The notes below the pieces were generated by a model, which was not told where the DNA came from, ran no database searches, and was given only the letters and a program-made list of their open reading frames with translations. Below, piece after piece: positions 1 to 9,880 of a stretch of 64,000 nt of DNA. Origin of the DNA: Ashinkailepas kermadecensis (taxonomy: Eukaryota > Arthropoda > Thecostraca > Neolepadidae); contig JAOTOM010004672.1 of the NCBI GenBank assembly GCA_034440615.1, positions 1 through 64,000 on the forward strand, given 5' to 3'. How positions within the stretch are numbered: the first letter of the stretch is position 1; the number at the start of each line of letters is the position of its first letter. The translations under genes and the position numbers were made by a program.

Positions 1-1
1 T

Positions 2-1333
2 AGAGGATCTAGCCCGAGACGTGTACACTTGTACAGCTATCTCAATAATAGTCCGAACAGACTCCTCGAGTACCAGGCTGTCCAGGATCTAGTTGACGTC
101 CCAGTCCACAGGCTGCTGTGCCCCTGTAGAACGAGGTGGCTCTCCCTCGAGGCGGTGGTGAAGAGGATGTACGAGCAGTGGGCAGCCCTACTCCTCTTCT
201 TCCAGCACGCGGCGGACGAGGATCACGTCCACGCCGCTCGAACCATCCTGAACACCCTACGCGACCCCACATACAAGATGTACATCGCAGTCGTTAACTA
301 CGCTCTCCTACTGATCACTAGGGCGAACGAGGTGTTCCAGTCCGAGTCATCCTAGGTCCGGTATGCATGAGCAGTGCTCCTGAAGCTCTACCTCTCCGTG
401 GCCAGCAACTTCCTGGGTGCTGAGCCAGGTGTGCGACTGGAGGTGGTCAATCCTGATTATCCCAGGAACTTCCTCTCTCTGGAGCAGAAGCACTGTGGCG
501 CCAACGTCGAGGCCATCATCCTCTCAGAGTCTGTTCCCCAGGAGGTGGTCCAAGCCTTCCGACTCCGTGTACAAATGGTCTACACCGAGCTCTGCAGACA
601 GATCCCGCGACGATTCGACTTCAGCGACAAGACCAGGGTGCTTCTGGAGCTGCTGAACCCGACCTCGCATGCGCCCTCCATCGTGTCGCTGGCTCTAAGA
701 TTTCCCAATCTCATCGAAGAGACCGAGTACGAGGTCCTGAATTCAGAATGGCGAGGACTCCAGCAGGCAGCGAAGGAGCAGCTCACGAATAAGGAGAAGC
801 CGGCGTGCGAGTACTGGGCGGAGGTGAAGAAGCTGAGGGATGGCAGTAGCAAGCCAGCATTCTCAAAGGTAGTCCAGCTGATGCAGGATCTCCTGTCCCT
901 GTCGCACTCCCGCCGCCGCCGCCGCCGTGAGAGTATCCTCCAGCCTGAACCTCATAAAGACACAACAGCGGAACCGCATTCAGGTGGGAACAGTGCCTTC
1001 TCTGATCCTCACCAAGCAGCAAGTCACGCCCTCCTGCTACGAGTGGACGCCCACGTCTTCCATGAAGTAAAAAATGAATCACCAATAACAAATGAAAGTG
1101 ACTCACCAATAACAACGCACATTCCACTGAAGGTTCGTTCCAGTCTTTACTCCTCTGTCCCGTCCTCATGTCCTGCGATGTTAAATACGGTGAGCATCAT
1201 GAATCTGCTGGTGGTAAAAACGTATGAAGCACTGACTGACTTTTCATATTTCTATGTGATACCGAGAATAGCTGTTTTGCGCATTGCATTCGTATTGTCC
1301 TTTTTCGTCACAATTGAAAACTGCTTTCACTAG
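2..1333 (+). pseudogene. hAT-type transposase-derived gene fragment, C-terminal part
   Basis: One reading frame runs from the window edge to a stop at 1331-1333, interrupted by in-frame stops at 353-355 (TAG) and 368-370 (TGA). The translation resembles the C-terminal part of hAT-derived proteins of the ZNF862/SCAND3/DUF4371 kind: CRTRWLSLEAVVKRM followed by a helical stretch (29-352), then a hydrophobic/charged stretch with RFPNLIEETEYEVLNSEWR (about 374-900). The hAT dimerisation region lies near the C-terminus in the family. The N-terminus (BED finger and first catalytic residues) lies outside the window. After about 920 the frame passes an arginine run and loses family resemblance. The two stops mark it as dead, or less likely an intron too short to define. 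Seen: the frame and stops. Inferred: family. Confidence 0.6.
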
Positions 1334-1993
1334 GCGGCATCAGGAGTCTAAGACTGAACCTGTCCTGATTTCTGACAATTTATACCAACGTATCTAGAGA
1401 GCACCTAAAACACGAAGAAAATGATCTAAATTACTTGCTTAGCCATACAGTTGCCGAACTTATGCCTACTTTTTATGGTACGAAATTAGGTACATTTTGG
1501 CTTATGATCTGGTACGAAACATAGCCAATCTGGTACGATTTGGGTGCGATCCTGGTACGCTGTAAAATAAGGCCGCGGCAAAGGCCTATCGAGTCGGCGC
1601 GGCAACAGTAGCCGGTTTTACAGTGGAAATTTGCTTGTGTGTAGTATAGCTGGTATAATAGCTTTATAGATGGTATAAACGTTAGCAGCTAGCATAACAC
1701 CAAATACGTTTACTTTTTACGGTCATTTTATGTTAATTATAGTAAAGTAGTGGTCCGTTATTGGGCGTATGAACTGATATTGTACATAAGAATTAATTTT
1801 CATTTCATATAACTTTGATTTGAAGATTTACATTTTTTAGTTCTAAAAACTGACATGTTCAGTCCGTTCCTCTTCCTCCAGGGTTGTTACCGTGATACGA
1901 TCGTGCCAGCTCTGGTACGTTTTCGACAAATCTGGTACGCATGTAGGATATCGGTTTCCGGCAGAGCACCTGCTGAAGTCAGGGGCACGCATT
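1334..1993. other. Non-coding stretch with six TGGTACG motifs
   Basis: No gene seen. The heptamer TGGTACG occurs at about 1476, 1510, 1531, 1553, 1913 and 1933, all in the same orientation. They lie just downstream of the hAT-like fragment. Clusters of short direct motifs like these are known as transposase-binding subterminal repeats in hAT elements, but no matching terminal inverted repeat was found here. Confidence 0.4.
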
Positions 1994-2006
1994 TTGTGCA
2001 TGCCTT
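1994..2006. repeat. Target-site duplication, left copy, of the 6.4 kb LINE
   Basis: TTGTGCATGCCTT occurs here and again at 8422-8434, exactly flanking the LINE. Its presence at both ends fixes the insertion boundaries. Confidence 0.85.
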
Positions 2007-2026
2007 GATGATGAATTGATGTTTAG

Positions 2027-2059
2027 GGGCGCGTCGACTGCAATGGTCATTTTGCGCCC
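2027..2059 (-). promoter_or_regulatory. 3'-terminal hairpin of the Jockey-like LINE
   Basis: GGGCGC at 2027-2032 pairs with GCGCCC at 2054-2059 around a 21-nt loop, close to the 3' end of the element. The same stem and loop length recur in a truncated copy at 57300-57332. LINE reverse transcriptases of some clades recognise such 3' structures in their RNA; that role here is inferred. Confidence 0.6.
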
Positions 2060-2139
2060 ATAACTGTGTTGATAACTAATCTATTATGCTCCTATAGTAG
2101 TCAGTAATTAATAGTCTTCAGGGGCGGCGATATACTACA

Positions 2140-5100
2140 TCAAAACGTGCTTGTTGAAGGAAAGTAAAAATGTTTCCAGACGACACAACCCCAATCATTG
2201 TTTAGTAGCATTCGTAAAGTGTCGATGTTTACCCGTCCTAAAATATGGCGTCGGAGAGGGTCCAACAGTACACAATCTACTAGAACATGATACACGGTAA
2301 GCGGGTCCGAACAGCGTGGGCATAAAGGTTGGTCATCACCGGTCAGTATATAGCTATGTGTCGCGAATGTATGGCCAATCCTCAATCGGCAGAGCGTTAC
2401 TTCCTCCCGTCGCGAGATCCGGTGTGAGGACTGCCACATACCCAGTACCGGCTTTATAACCCTCAACTTACTAGGTTTGGAATTCCAGGTTCGTTGCCAT
2501 TCGGACCGTATATGTGATAGAATGGAGGGGTATATATCACTTGGAGGAAGACGTAGACGAACTTCACGGCCATTATTGATTGCGTGCTTAGCGGCTATAT
2601 CGGCAGCTTCATTACCTGCGAGTCCAACATGGCTGGGGATCCAGCAGAATACGATGTTTTTGTTGATAGTAGTTAGGGATTTGACGACGCAAAGAATCCT
2701 GTGCACAAGCCTGTTATCCGGGTTAAAAGACTTCATTGCCCAGAGACTGCTCAGGGAGTCAGTAAAAACGACGTGATTTATGGACTGGTGATACTGAATA
2801 TGATAAAGAGATTGCAAAATGGCGTAAAGTTCAGCGGTAAATATCGACGCCTGCTTCGGTAAACAGAAGTAACCAATACCACGTCGACCAACATACGCGC
2901 ATCCCACGCCGGAAGGAGACTTGGAGCCGTCTGTGTAGATGCGGGAGAACTCACGGTACTGGTGTAGTTTTTCTAACGCAAGCATGCGGAATTCTTCGGA
3001 GGTTACATTTCCCTTCTTTGAATGGGACAAAGTGAGGTCAGTCTGCACTGGGACAACCTTCCAAGGGGGGATGCTCGGAGTGACAGCGCGTGTCATAGAG
3101 CTTGGTCTAATATTGCATTTACGGAAGATAGGAGCCATGCGCCAAGGAAATGGCAAGCCACGCTGATTACTGGTTGACCGACGTGGCAGTAATGACCTCG
3201 AAAATATCCATTTATATGCTGGATGTTTCCGGTTCTGTGCGACCTTACATGCATATCTAGCTCCCATTAGCATACGGCGTAACGCAAGGGGAGGTTCATC
3301 GGTCTCGGCCATTAGACTACCGGCTGGAGAAGTACGGAAAGCTCCAGTAGCAACACGAAGGGCTGTATTGTGTATAACGTCCAGACGGCGTTTCGTTGTG
3401 ACACACGCTCCGTCATAAATAAAACATCCATAGTCAATTTTAGAGCGTACTAGCGATCGGTACATAAGAAGTAAGATAGACCTGTCCGCTCCATACGAGC
3501 ATCTGGAGACAGTGCTCATCACCTGAAGTCGTTTAGCACATTTTTGTACAAGATCATTGATGTGGGAGCTGTATGTTAGTCGGCGGTCCATCCATATACC
3601 TAGGAACTTGGCGGCTGGCTTGAATGGGATATGGCGTCCGTTCAGCATAATCATGGGGTCATTACAAGAGCGTCTGCGGCAGAAGTGGACAGCGGTGGTT
3701 TTCGATGTAGACATAGCGAAACCGGTTTTGTTGCACCAGTCCTGCACCTTCCGGACAGCCATTTGGAGTTGTCTCTCGACCGTGTGCACCGAGCGTGAAG
3801 AGAACCATATGGCGAAATCATCAACGAAAAGCGCTTTCCCTACGGAAGTCGGCAGTGAGGTACCCACGTCGTTGATAGAAATGGCAAACAATGCTACGCT
3901 CAGTACGCTCCCCTGCGGGACTCCGTTGACTTGTGAAAAAGTGCCAGATAGGGAGTTTCCTATTCTGACGCGAAACGTTCTGGAAGATAAAAAATTGGAC
4001 AAGAAGACACCCATGGAGCCTCTGACGCCCATATTGTGGAGCTTCATCAGAATACCGTGACGCCACGCCGTGTCATATGCGCCGTCAATGTAAAAAAATA
4101 TTACAGCTGTATGGTGGCGTTTCATGAACCCATAGCGCACAACGGAGTCTAGTGTTAAAATGTGGTCAAGTGTGCTACGGTGTTTTCGGAAGCCACTCTG
4201 TATCACAGTAAGGAGATTGTTGTGTTCTAAAAACCACATCAATCGAACATTCACCATTTTTTCAAACAGTTTACACAGGGAGCAAGTCAGCGAGATGGGA
4301 CGGTAATGTAGTGGGTCACTGCCAGATTTATTTGGTTTACGTATGGGCACTATAATTGCCTCCCGCCACGAGGGTGGGAATGTGCCTGATGTCCACATTC
4401 CATTTAGGGTTTTCAAAAGTGTTTCTAAAGCAGCAGCTGGTAAACGTTTTATAATATCGTTGTGCAGAGTGTCCGGACCCTCTGCCACGCTCTTGAGTGT
4501 ACCGATTGCTGCAGCTAATTCGGAAATTGAAAATGGTATATTATACTGGAGGACGTCTGTGGTGGAAAAATCAAGAGGACTTGCCTCGCACCGATCCTTA
4601 TGTATCAAAAATCGCTCGTTACCTGTGTTTTCCGAGCGTGCGGACAAAGCACGTCCTATCTCGACAGCCACTTCTTCCGGATCGATGATGTCCTGACCTG
4701 CCATGTGCAGGACAGGAAGAGGAACTGGGGCGTGTTTTCCAGAGAAACGTTTAATGCGGGACCATACAGTAGACAGTGACGTGGAACGATTTAACGTGTT
4801 TACGTAGGATTTCCACGAGTCTCGTTTCGCCTCGACGATAGTGCGTCTGGCGAGCGCTCGTGCTTTGCGAAAAGCTATTAAATTATATGTGCAGCTATTA
4901 TTGTTAAATACACGAAATGCCCTCTTCCTAGCACGGATAGCCTCTCGACACTTATCGGACCACCATGGGACTGGTACTCGAATTGACGTTCCCGATGATC
5001 GAGGGATGTGCCGCTGGGCACTCTGCACAGTTGCCGAAGTGAATGTTTCCACGGAGATGACGGATTCATCCGAGTGGTCGCGGAGGGTGCTTTGAAGGTT

Positions 5101-5829
5101 AGCTTGGAAGGCCTCCCAGTCGGCTCGGTGAAATAGCCACTTTGAAGGTCGTCGACCAACCGTAACCCGATTAATGAAATGGGAATAAACAGGGAAGTGG
5201 TCGCTGTTATATGGATCACTATTCACAGACCATTCTAAGAAAGGTGCAATTTCTGGACTGCAGAGAGTGAGGTCCAGCACGGACGTCTGTCCAGTCGGTA
5301 ATGTAAAATGTGTTGGTGTTCCCGTGTTAAGAATACAGAGAGGGAAATCGCTTATAAAACGTTCCATTGCACGTCCACGGCAAGTAATCGTGGTTGAGCC
5401 CCAAAGAGAGTGGTGCGCATTAAAATCGCCACACACCATCACCGGTGGGGTGAGTTGGGCCACAGTTTCAGAGAGATCAGAAAGTGGAAACAGTCTGCCC
5501 GGTGGTAGGTATATGCTGCATATGGAGACGGCACGGTGGTTTATTACTACACGAGCAGCAACGCACTGAATATTTGAAGAGAGAGGTGCATGTGTGAATG
5601 GGACAGAGTTGTGCACAGCAATAAGCACACCCCCATGCGACACAGTGCAGGATGGTACATCTTTTCGTAAAATAGTGTAATTTTTTAGTTGAAATGGAGC
5701 TCCTGGAGCCAGCTTAGTTTCCTGTATACATAAAACCGACGGCGTACGGGAACTTAAAAGATGCTGGAGGTCATTGAAGCTGGATTTGATTCCCCTACAG
5801 TTCCACTGTAAAACTACGATGTGCGTAAG
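2140..5829 (-). CDS. LINE ORF2: endonuclease, reverse transcriptase, RNase H
   Basis: Open frame without ATG at its 5' edge (stop at 5830-5832); the endonuclease begins with VVLQWNCRGIKSS just inside it, so translation probably uses a non-ATG start or reinitiation. Domains: APE-type endonuclease (QWNCRG, CIQETKLAPG, VCGDFNAHHSLWG, SDHFPVYS), reverse transcriptase (HYRPISLTCSLCKLFEKM, GVPQGSVLS, motif C FVDD), then RNase H (YTDGSKSPSG, CWIPSHVGLAGNEAAD) and a C-terminal Cys motif (CPRCSDPLTVYHVLVDC). About 1,230 codons, normal for Jockey-group ORF2. Odd: motif A reads FFYIDGAYD where the family has an Asp two residues after the first Phe; the codon at 4090-4092 is TAC where GAC would be expected. 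This probably abolishes polymerase activity. No frameshift was seen. Confidence 0.9.
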   Translation of the reverse strand, partial: LTHIVVLQWNCRGIKSSFNDLQHLLSSRTPSVLCIQETKLAPGAPFQLKNYTILRKDVPSCTVSHGGVLIAVHNSVPFTHAPLSSNIQCVAARVVINHRAVSICSIYLPPGRLFPLSDLSETVAQLTPPVMVCGDFNAHHSLWGSTTITCRGRAMERFISDFPLCILNTGTPTHFTLPTGQTSVLDLTLCSPEIAPFLEWSVNSDPYNSDHFPVYSHFINRVTVGRRPSKWLFHRADWEAFQANLQSTLRDHSDESVISVETFTSATVQSAQRHIPRSSGTSIRVPVPWWSDKCREAIRARKRAFRVFNNNSCTYNLIAFRKARALARRTIVEAKRDSWKSYVNTLNRSTSLSTVWSRIKRFSGKHAPVPLPVLHMAGQDIIDPEEVAVEIGRALSARSENTGNERFLIHKDRCEASPLDFSTTDVLQYNIPFSISELAAAIGTLKSVAEGPDTLHNDIIKRLPAAALETLLKTLNGMWTSGTFPPSWREAIIVPIRKPNKSGSDPLHYRPISLTCSLCKLFEKMVNVRLMWFLEHNNLLTVIQSGFRKHRSTLDHILTLDSVVRYGFMKRHHTAVIFFYIDGAYDTAWRHGILMKLHNMGVRGSMGVFLSNFLSSRTFRVRIGNSLSGTFSQVNGVPQGSVLSVALFAISINDVGTSLPTSVGKALFVDDFAIWFSSRSVHTVERQLQMAVRKVQDWCNKTGFAMSTSKTTAVHFCRRRSCNDPMIMLNGRHIPFKPAAKFLGIWMDRRLTYSSHINDLVQKCAKRLQVMSTVSRCSYGADRSILLLMYRSLVRSKIDYGCFIYDGACVTTKRRLDVIHNTALRVATGAFRTSPAGSLMAETDEPPLALRRMLMGARYACKVAQNRKHPAYKWIFSRSLLPRRSTSNQRGLPFPWRMAPIFRKCNIRPSSMTRAVTPSIPPWKVVPVQTDLTLSHSKKGNVTSEEFRMLALEKLHQYREFSRIYTDGSKSPSGVGCAYVGRRGIGYFCLPKQASIFTAELYAILQSLYHIQYHQSINHVVFTDSLSSLWAMKSFNPDNRLVHRILCVVKSLTTINKNIVFCWIPSHVGLAGNEAADIAAKHAINNGREVRLRLPPSDIYPSILSHIRSEWQRTWNSKPSKLRVIKPVLGMWQSSHRISRREEVTLCRLRIGHTFATHSYILTGDDQPLCPRCSDPLTVYHVLVDCVLLDPLRRHILGRVNIDTLRMLLNNDWGCVVWKHFYFPSTSTF

Positions 5830-5992
5830 TTAATACAGTAAAACATGTGCGTTGTCAAAAGATATAATTAGAGAAGATGACTAGTATATATTACAAACCC
5901 ATCGACAGCTTGGTCAAATAAAGAAAAGGAATAAAGACCAGATAGCAGCATGTGGACGTCATAGTTGCTAGAAAGGAATGGTCAAGGGCGGT

Positions 5993-7745
5993 TTAAAAAC
6001 GGGCGGGAGCGGTCGGAGTCCCGGTGCCCTGTCTCGACGGAGAGTCCATCGAGAACTCAGGGGGGCAGCTCCGACTAGGGTCTAGTGAATGTGTCCTGGG
6101 GCGGGACCTCTGTGGGCCACCCCGCGGTGGAGACTCAGAGAGAGGTAGCGCTCGCTTCTGCGGGACACTCAGTTGCGGCGGAGGCGGGGGAGGACCCATT
6201 ACGGATGCTCCCACCGGCCCCTCCACTCGCTGTCGCGGCAATGGGGTGCCCGACCTTGGGGGAGGCGCTATGCTGGTATCTTGGCGGCCCTTGACCCGGG
6301 CCTTTTCCAGTTGAGCGAGCCGAGCTCGTTTTGCCTCGCGGGCACGCCTTTCGGCTTCCTGAAATTGCAAACTGACGTCTGAGATTTGGATTGGTCGGTG
6401 CGTGTTTCTGGACGGCGATGCAGGAGCAGACGTAGATGTTGAGGGCGAGGGCGAGGGCGAGGCCTGGCTCTCGGGAAAGGGGGAGGATTCGGGGAGCGAG
6501 GATGTGGAGAGGGTGGGTTTAGGTGTCGTAGTGGGGCGCGATGGAGGGGATGGGAGGCTGGAGGGCGGACGGGGGGCGGGAGGTGGGAGGGGGATTTGGA
6601 GGTAGGTGGGGAGGGGATGGGATTGAGTAGGAAGGACCGAGGAGGCCTCTTTCCCCGTTGAACAAGCGTCCACGCCCCACCCTCGGGCGTTGATCTGGTG
6701 GGGGCTTCTAATGGGGGAACAGTGTCACTCGTGGAAGGTGGGACGCCAGTAGTATCGGCGTCGTTTTGGGTTGGATGGCCCTGCCTCACTTGCGACACAG
6801 GGGGCACTCCAAAAGAGCGCAGAAGAGCTGTCAGTTGGGCCATCAGCTCAGAGGCTCTGTCGGGCTGTGTGTGCTGTGGAATAGTCCTGCTTTTCACTTT
6901 TGACGCGTATGATATTATAGGATGAGAATGTTCATATTGATCCCTTGCCTCTCGAAATGTTATTTTTTGTGTGTGCTTGATATAAATTATCTCCTTCTCT
7001 CTGATGTATTTCGGGCAGGTTCGGTCATAAGAAGTGTGGGGGTCCTGCCCAACGCCACAGTTCGCACAGAAGGGGGTTTCGAGGGTGCAGTTTTCGCCAT
7101 CATGTTCCTGGGAGGCGCACCTTCCCACATACAGGGCGATTCCGGCAGTATTTGTTGGTGTGTCCGAACCTCTGACACTTAAAACATCTCATCGGATTGG
7201 GGAGAAAAACACGGACCTTCACTCGGACGTAGCCCACACGTATTTCGGAGGGAATATCAGTGGAATTGAATGTTAATATGACGTTGTTTGTTGTAATAAG
7301 TTCCGAACCTCTCCTCACCTTCATTTTCCTTGCATCAGTCACACCAAACTCTGACAGTCCGTCCACGATCTCCTCCTCCGGCACATCTCTCAGGTCAAAA
7401 CAGTTGATAAGGCCTCGCGAAGTATTTTTTGTCTTGTGCGGTTCTACGGTGATTTGAATGTTCTCTTCGACCCTACTCTGATTTTTTCGGATACTGAATC
7501 TAAACTCGGATAATTTCAATGCGGTCTCCGCCTCTTCTGCCCGTGCAAATTCTACCTCCAGGGCACCATCGTTTAACTTCTCGCAGCGTAAGACCTTGCC
7601 AAATCTGTCACATCCATCTCGCCTTTGAAATGGTGATAGCGAGGCGAGGGACCTCGTCTTACCACGAAATATAAGTATGCGTGGGGCAGAGAAGCTATTT
7701 GTCTGGTCTCCACGAGAGGGACCAGGGTTTTTTTTGTGCTGTGTA
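5993..7745 (-). pseudogene. LINE ORF1 (gag-like, zinc-knuckle), frameshifted
   Basis: Three overlapping frames make one gag-like protein. The first (about 7745 to 7100) has an RNA-recognition-like core with VPEEEIVDGLSEFGV, then the first zinc knuckle CFKCQRFGHTNKYC. Near 7118 an extra A shifts the frame in the second knuckle. The second (7128 to about 6655) continues the Cys-rich region (FCANCGVGQDPHTS) and the charged REKEIIYIKHTQ segment. Near 6655 a one-base loss shifts the frame into the third segment, which is Pro/Ser-rich and ends at 5993. Jockey-type ORF1 proteins bind element RNA through such CCHC knuckles. Both shifts sit in short purine runs, so consensus error is possible. The true start codon was not identified. 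Confidence 0.75.
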
Positions 7746-8421
7746 TGCCATGAAGTGTGATATGTGTTCTGCTCCTCGGGCGCCCCACCACACAGGGGCC
7801 CAACAGGGGGGACGCCTGGGCCCCGCGGACGGGAGGACGCCAGGCGCCCGAGGAGTTATACGGGGCAAGCGGCGCCTTCGCCCGGCCGGAAGAGAGAGAC
7901 TCACCACCCCGACCGGGATCCAGCGCCGCCCACCACTTGACCCCAGCCGGCCGGGCCGGCAGACACTGGGGAGAACCCCAGGCCCCCGGCCCGAGGCGAC
8001 CAGCCACTTGGCCCGCGTGAGGCCCCACGGGCCCGCCCGCCCCTCCGGGATATCGGGACCAAAGAGGTGTGTTGGTCCCCCGTCACAACTAGCACCGTGC
8101 GACGGGGGACCTCAACCTCCAGGACTCCGTCAACCCCGGGGGGCGGGCCGAGGGGGCGCGGCTACCCCGATAAAACTGAGCTGGAGGGCAGGACCGGGGA
8201 AGTTGTCCTACCTGCTCATGATAGGGAGAGTTGGTGTTGCAGGGCCAGGGGAAGGACATGGATGTTGAGATGAGATGGGCATTGGAATGGGAGCGTATGG
8301 ATGGAAGGACGAGTGAGGCACTCCTAGTCTGGCCCCTCGCCGGCTCACCGATGGACTGGGAATCTGGGTCCTTAGGACACTCAATCCCCCCACCACGAAA
8401 AGGTGGTGCCTCGTCGGGGGG

Positions 8422-8434
8422 TTGTGCATGCCTT
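8422..8434. repeat. Target-site duplication, right copy, of the 6.4 kb LINE
   Basis: TTGTGCATGCCTT, identical to 1994-2006. It marks the 5' end of the minus-strand LINE. Confidence 0.85.
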
Positions 8435-8501
8435 TTTCTATTTTTTAAAACAACTATAGATGGTTTAAAACAACATTTCACCACACATATTTTAAAAAAA
8501 A

Positions 8502-8534
<33 letters not shown>

Positions 8535-9049
8535 GTTGTTGGTTTTCTTATTTTTGGTGGTGTGAAAAAAAAAAATAGTTAACAAAAAAAAAAAAAAAAA
8601 AAAAAAAAACGACCAAAAAATGGGTAGAAAAAAAAAAAAATACCAAATCAAAAAGTAAATCACCCCCCCCAACAGACCCGACACCCCACCCAGGGGGGGG
8701 GGGGGGTTTCTCCTACTTTTTTTCAATTTTTTTTTACATCCCCCCCCCCTCAATAAAAAAAAAATAAAATAAATTAAAATTATTTATTTTTTCTTTTTTT
8801 TTTTTATTTTATCTTCTCTAAACTTCTCGATGGTTTATGTGGAAAATATTCCCCCAAATAATTATAATATACCCCACCCCAAACCAATTTTAACTTGGGA
8901 TCCAAGGGGGTTGATTTTTTTTTTTTTTTTTCCCAAAATATTTAAAAAAATCTTCCTAAAAAACCTTTAATTATAAAGATTTATTATTAAATATTTTATT
9001 ATAAATTAAATTGAATCGGGCGGGGCCCAAAACAAAGGGGAAGGGAAGG

Positions 9050-9080
<31 letters not shown>

Positions 9081-9160
9081 CCGCGGACCGAGCCCCCCCC
9101 ACCCCACCCCCCCAAAACAAAAAAAAAAAAAGGCTCAAAATATCGAATTAATGACACACA
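8435..9160. other. Homopolymer-rich, probably unreliable sequence
   Basis: Long runs of T, A, G and C follow one another (T run near 8508-8534, A run near 8584-8609, G run near 8693-8706, C run near 9054-9082) with degraded AT-rich text between. No gene, repeat unit or ORF explains it; the ORFs here are only runs of Phe, Lys or Pro. It looks like low-quality read ends carried into a consensus or gap fill. Confidence 0.6.
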
Positions 9161-9189
9161 CAAGGGCATATTTTAAGAAGTTTTCCTTA

Positions 9190-9880
9190 GGGGAAGATGG
9201 CCACAAAATACACACCAAAATGAAGAACTTAATCGGGATCGGCAAATTGGCTCCTAAAAATGTATGCATTTACACTTCACCATGCGGTCTATGACATGTC
9301 AATCAGGACCTGGAAATTAACTCTGGAGTCCCAAAAATAACTCCAAATGCGTCACAAATTGAGTATGGCTATCTAAAAAAAACGTGCCTTTGCCACGAAA
9401 GAAACGCACCGGGGCCTCAAAAATCACGACGGGTACCGGAAACGCAACTCGCACTCCGAAAAAAGAGACAACAAGAACTTGTGCCTCCCGACAACACGCA
9501 TTGGGGCCCCGAAGACTCGCGCTTGACCCCGAAGCAAAATCGCACAGGAGCTCCCAAAAATAGTGGTGGGACCGCAAAATTTCCGTCGGGATGCTTAAAA
9601 TGTATGCTGGGGATACAAATAAACAGTGGGGCCGAAAACTCGTGACATGATCATATAAAAATAAATCCGAGGCTTAGAAAAATCCAGCGGGGACCCCGAA
9701 TCTTGGCCTGGAAAACCGACCTGGAATCCCATGAATCGTGCATAGCGCCGAAAAAACGTCCCGACTCCCCGACAAAAATAAAATCAGGCCCGGCCCCCAC
9801 AATCGCAGTACGTCCCAGTGATGTACCATGTGCTCCAGTATCGATACCTGGTGGATACAAACACACCCGGGATCTCCAGC
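9190..9880. repeat. Highly degenerate array with a period near 21 bp
   Basis: The text repeatedly shows a G/C block, then a run of four to six A, then a short mixed segment ending in GG. Examples: GGCCCCGAAGACTCGCGC, GACCCCGAAGCAAAATCGC, GAGCTCCCAAAAATAGTGG, GACCGCAAAATTTCCGTCGG, GGACCCCGAATCTTGGCCTG. Units vary from about 18 to 27 bp, so it is an old tandem array. Short ORFs across it are by-products. Confidence 0.5.

Larger units (their letters stand above)
2007..8421 (-). mobile_element. Full-length Jockey-like non-LTR retrotransposon
   Basis: A 6,415-bp element on the minus strand, bounded by a 13-bp direct repeat. In transcription order: GC-rich 5' leader (8421 to about 7745), gag-like ORF1 (to 5993), a spacer of about 160 bp, ORF2 with endonuclease, reverse transcriptase and RNase H (to 2140), then a 133-bp 3' UTR that ends in a hairpin (stem 2027-2032 / 2054-2059) and a short non-poly(A) tail. 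Domain order and the RNase H domain fit Jockey/I-group LINEs. Length, intact ends and few lesions suggest a fairly recent insertion. The ORF1 frameshifts and a motif A change in the reverse transcriptase suggest this copy cannot move by itself. Confidence 0.9.

Noticed and set aside
7681..8268. 195-codon plus-strand frame, GC-rich
   Set aside because: Antisense of the 5' leader of the minus-strand LINE.
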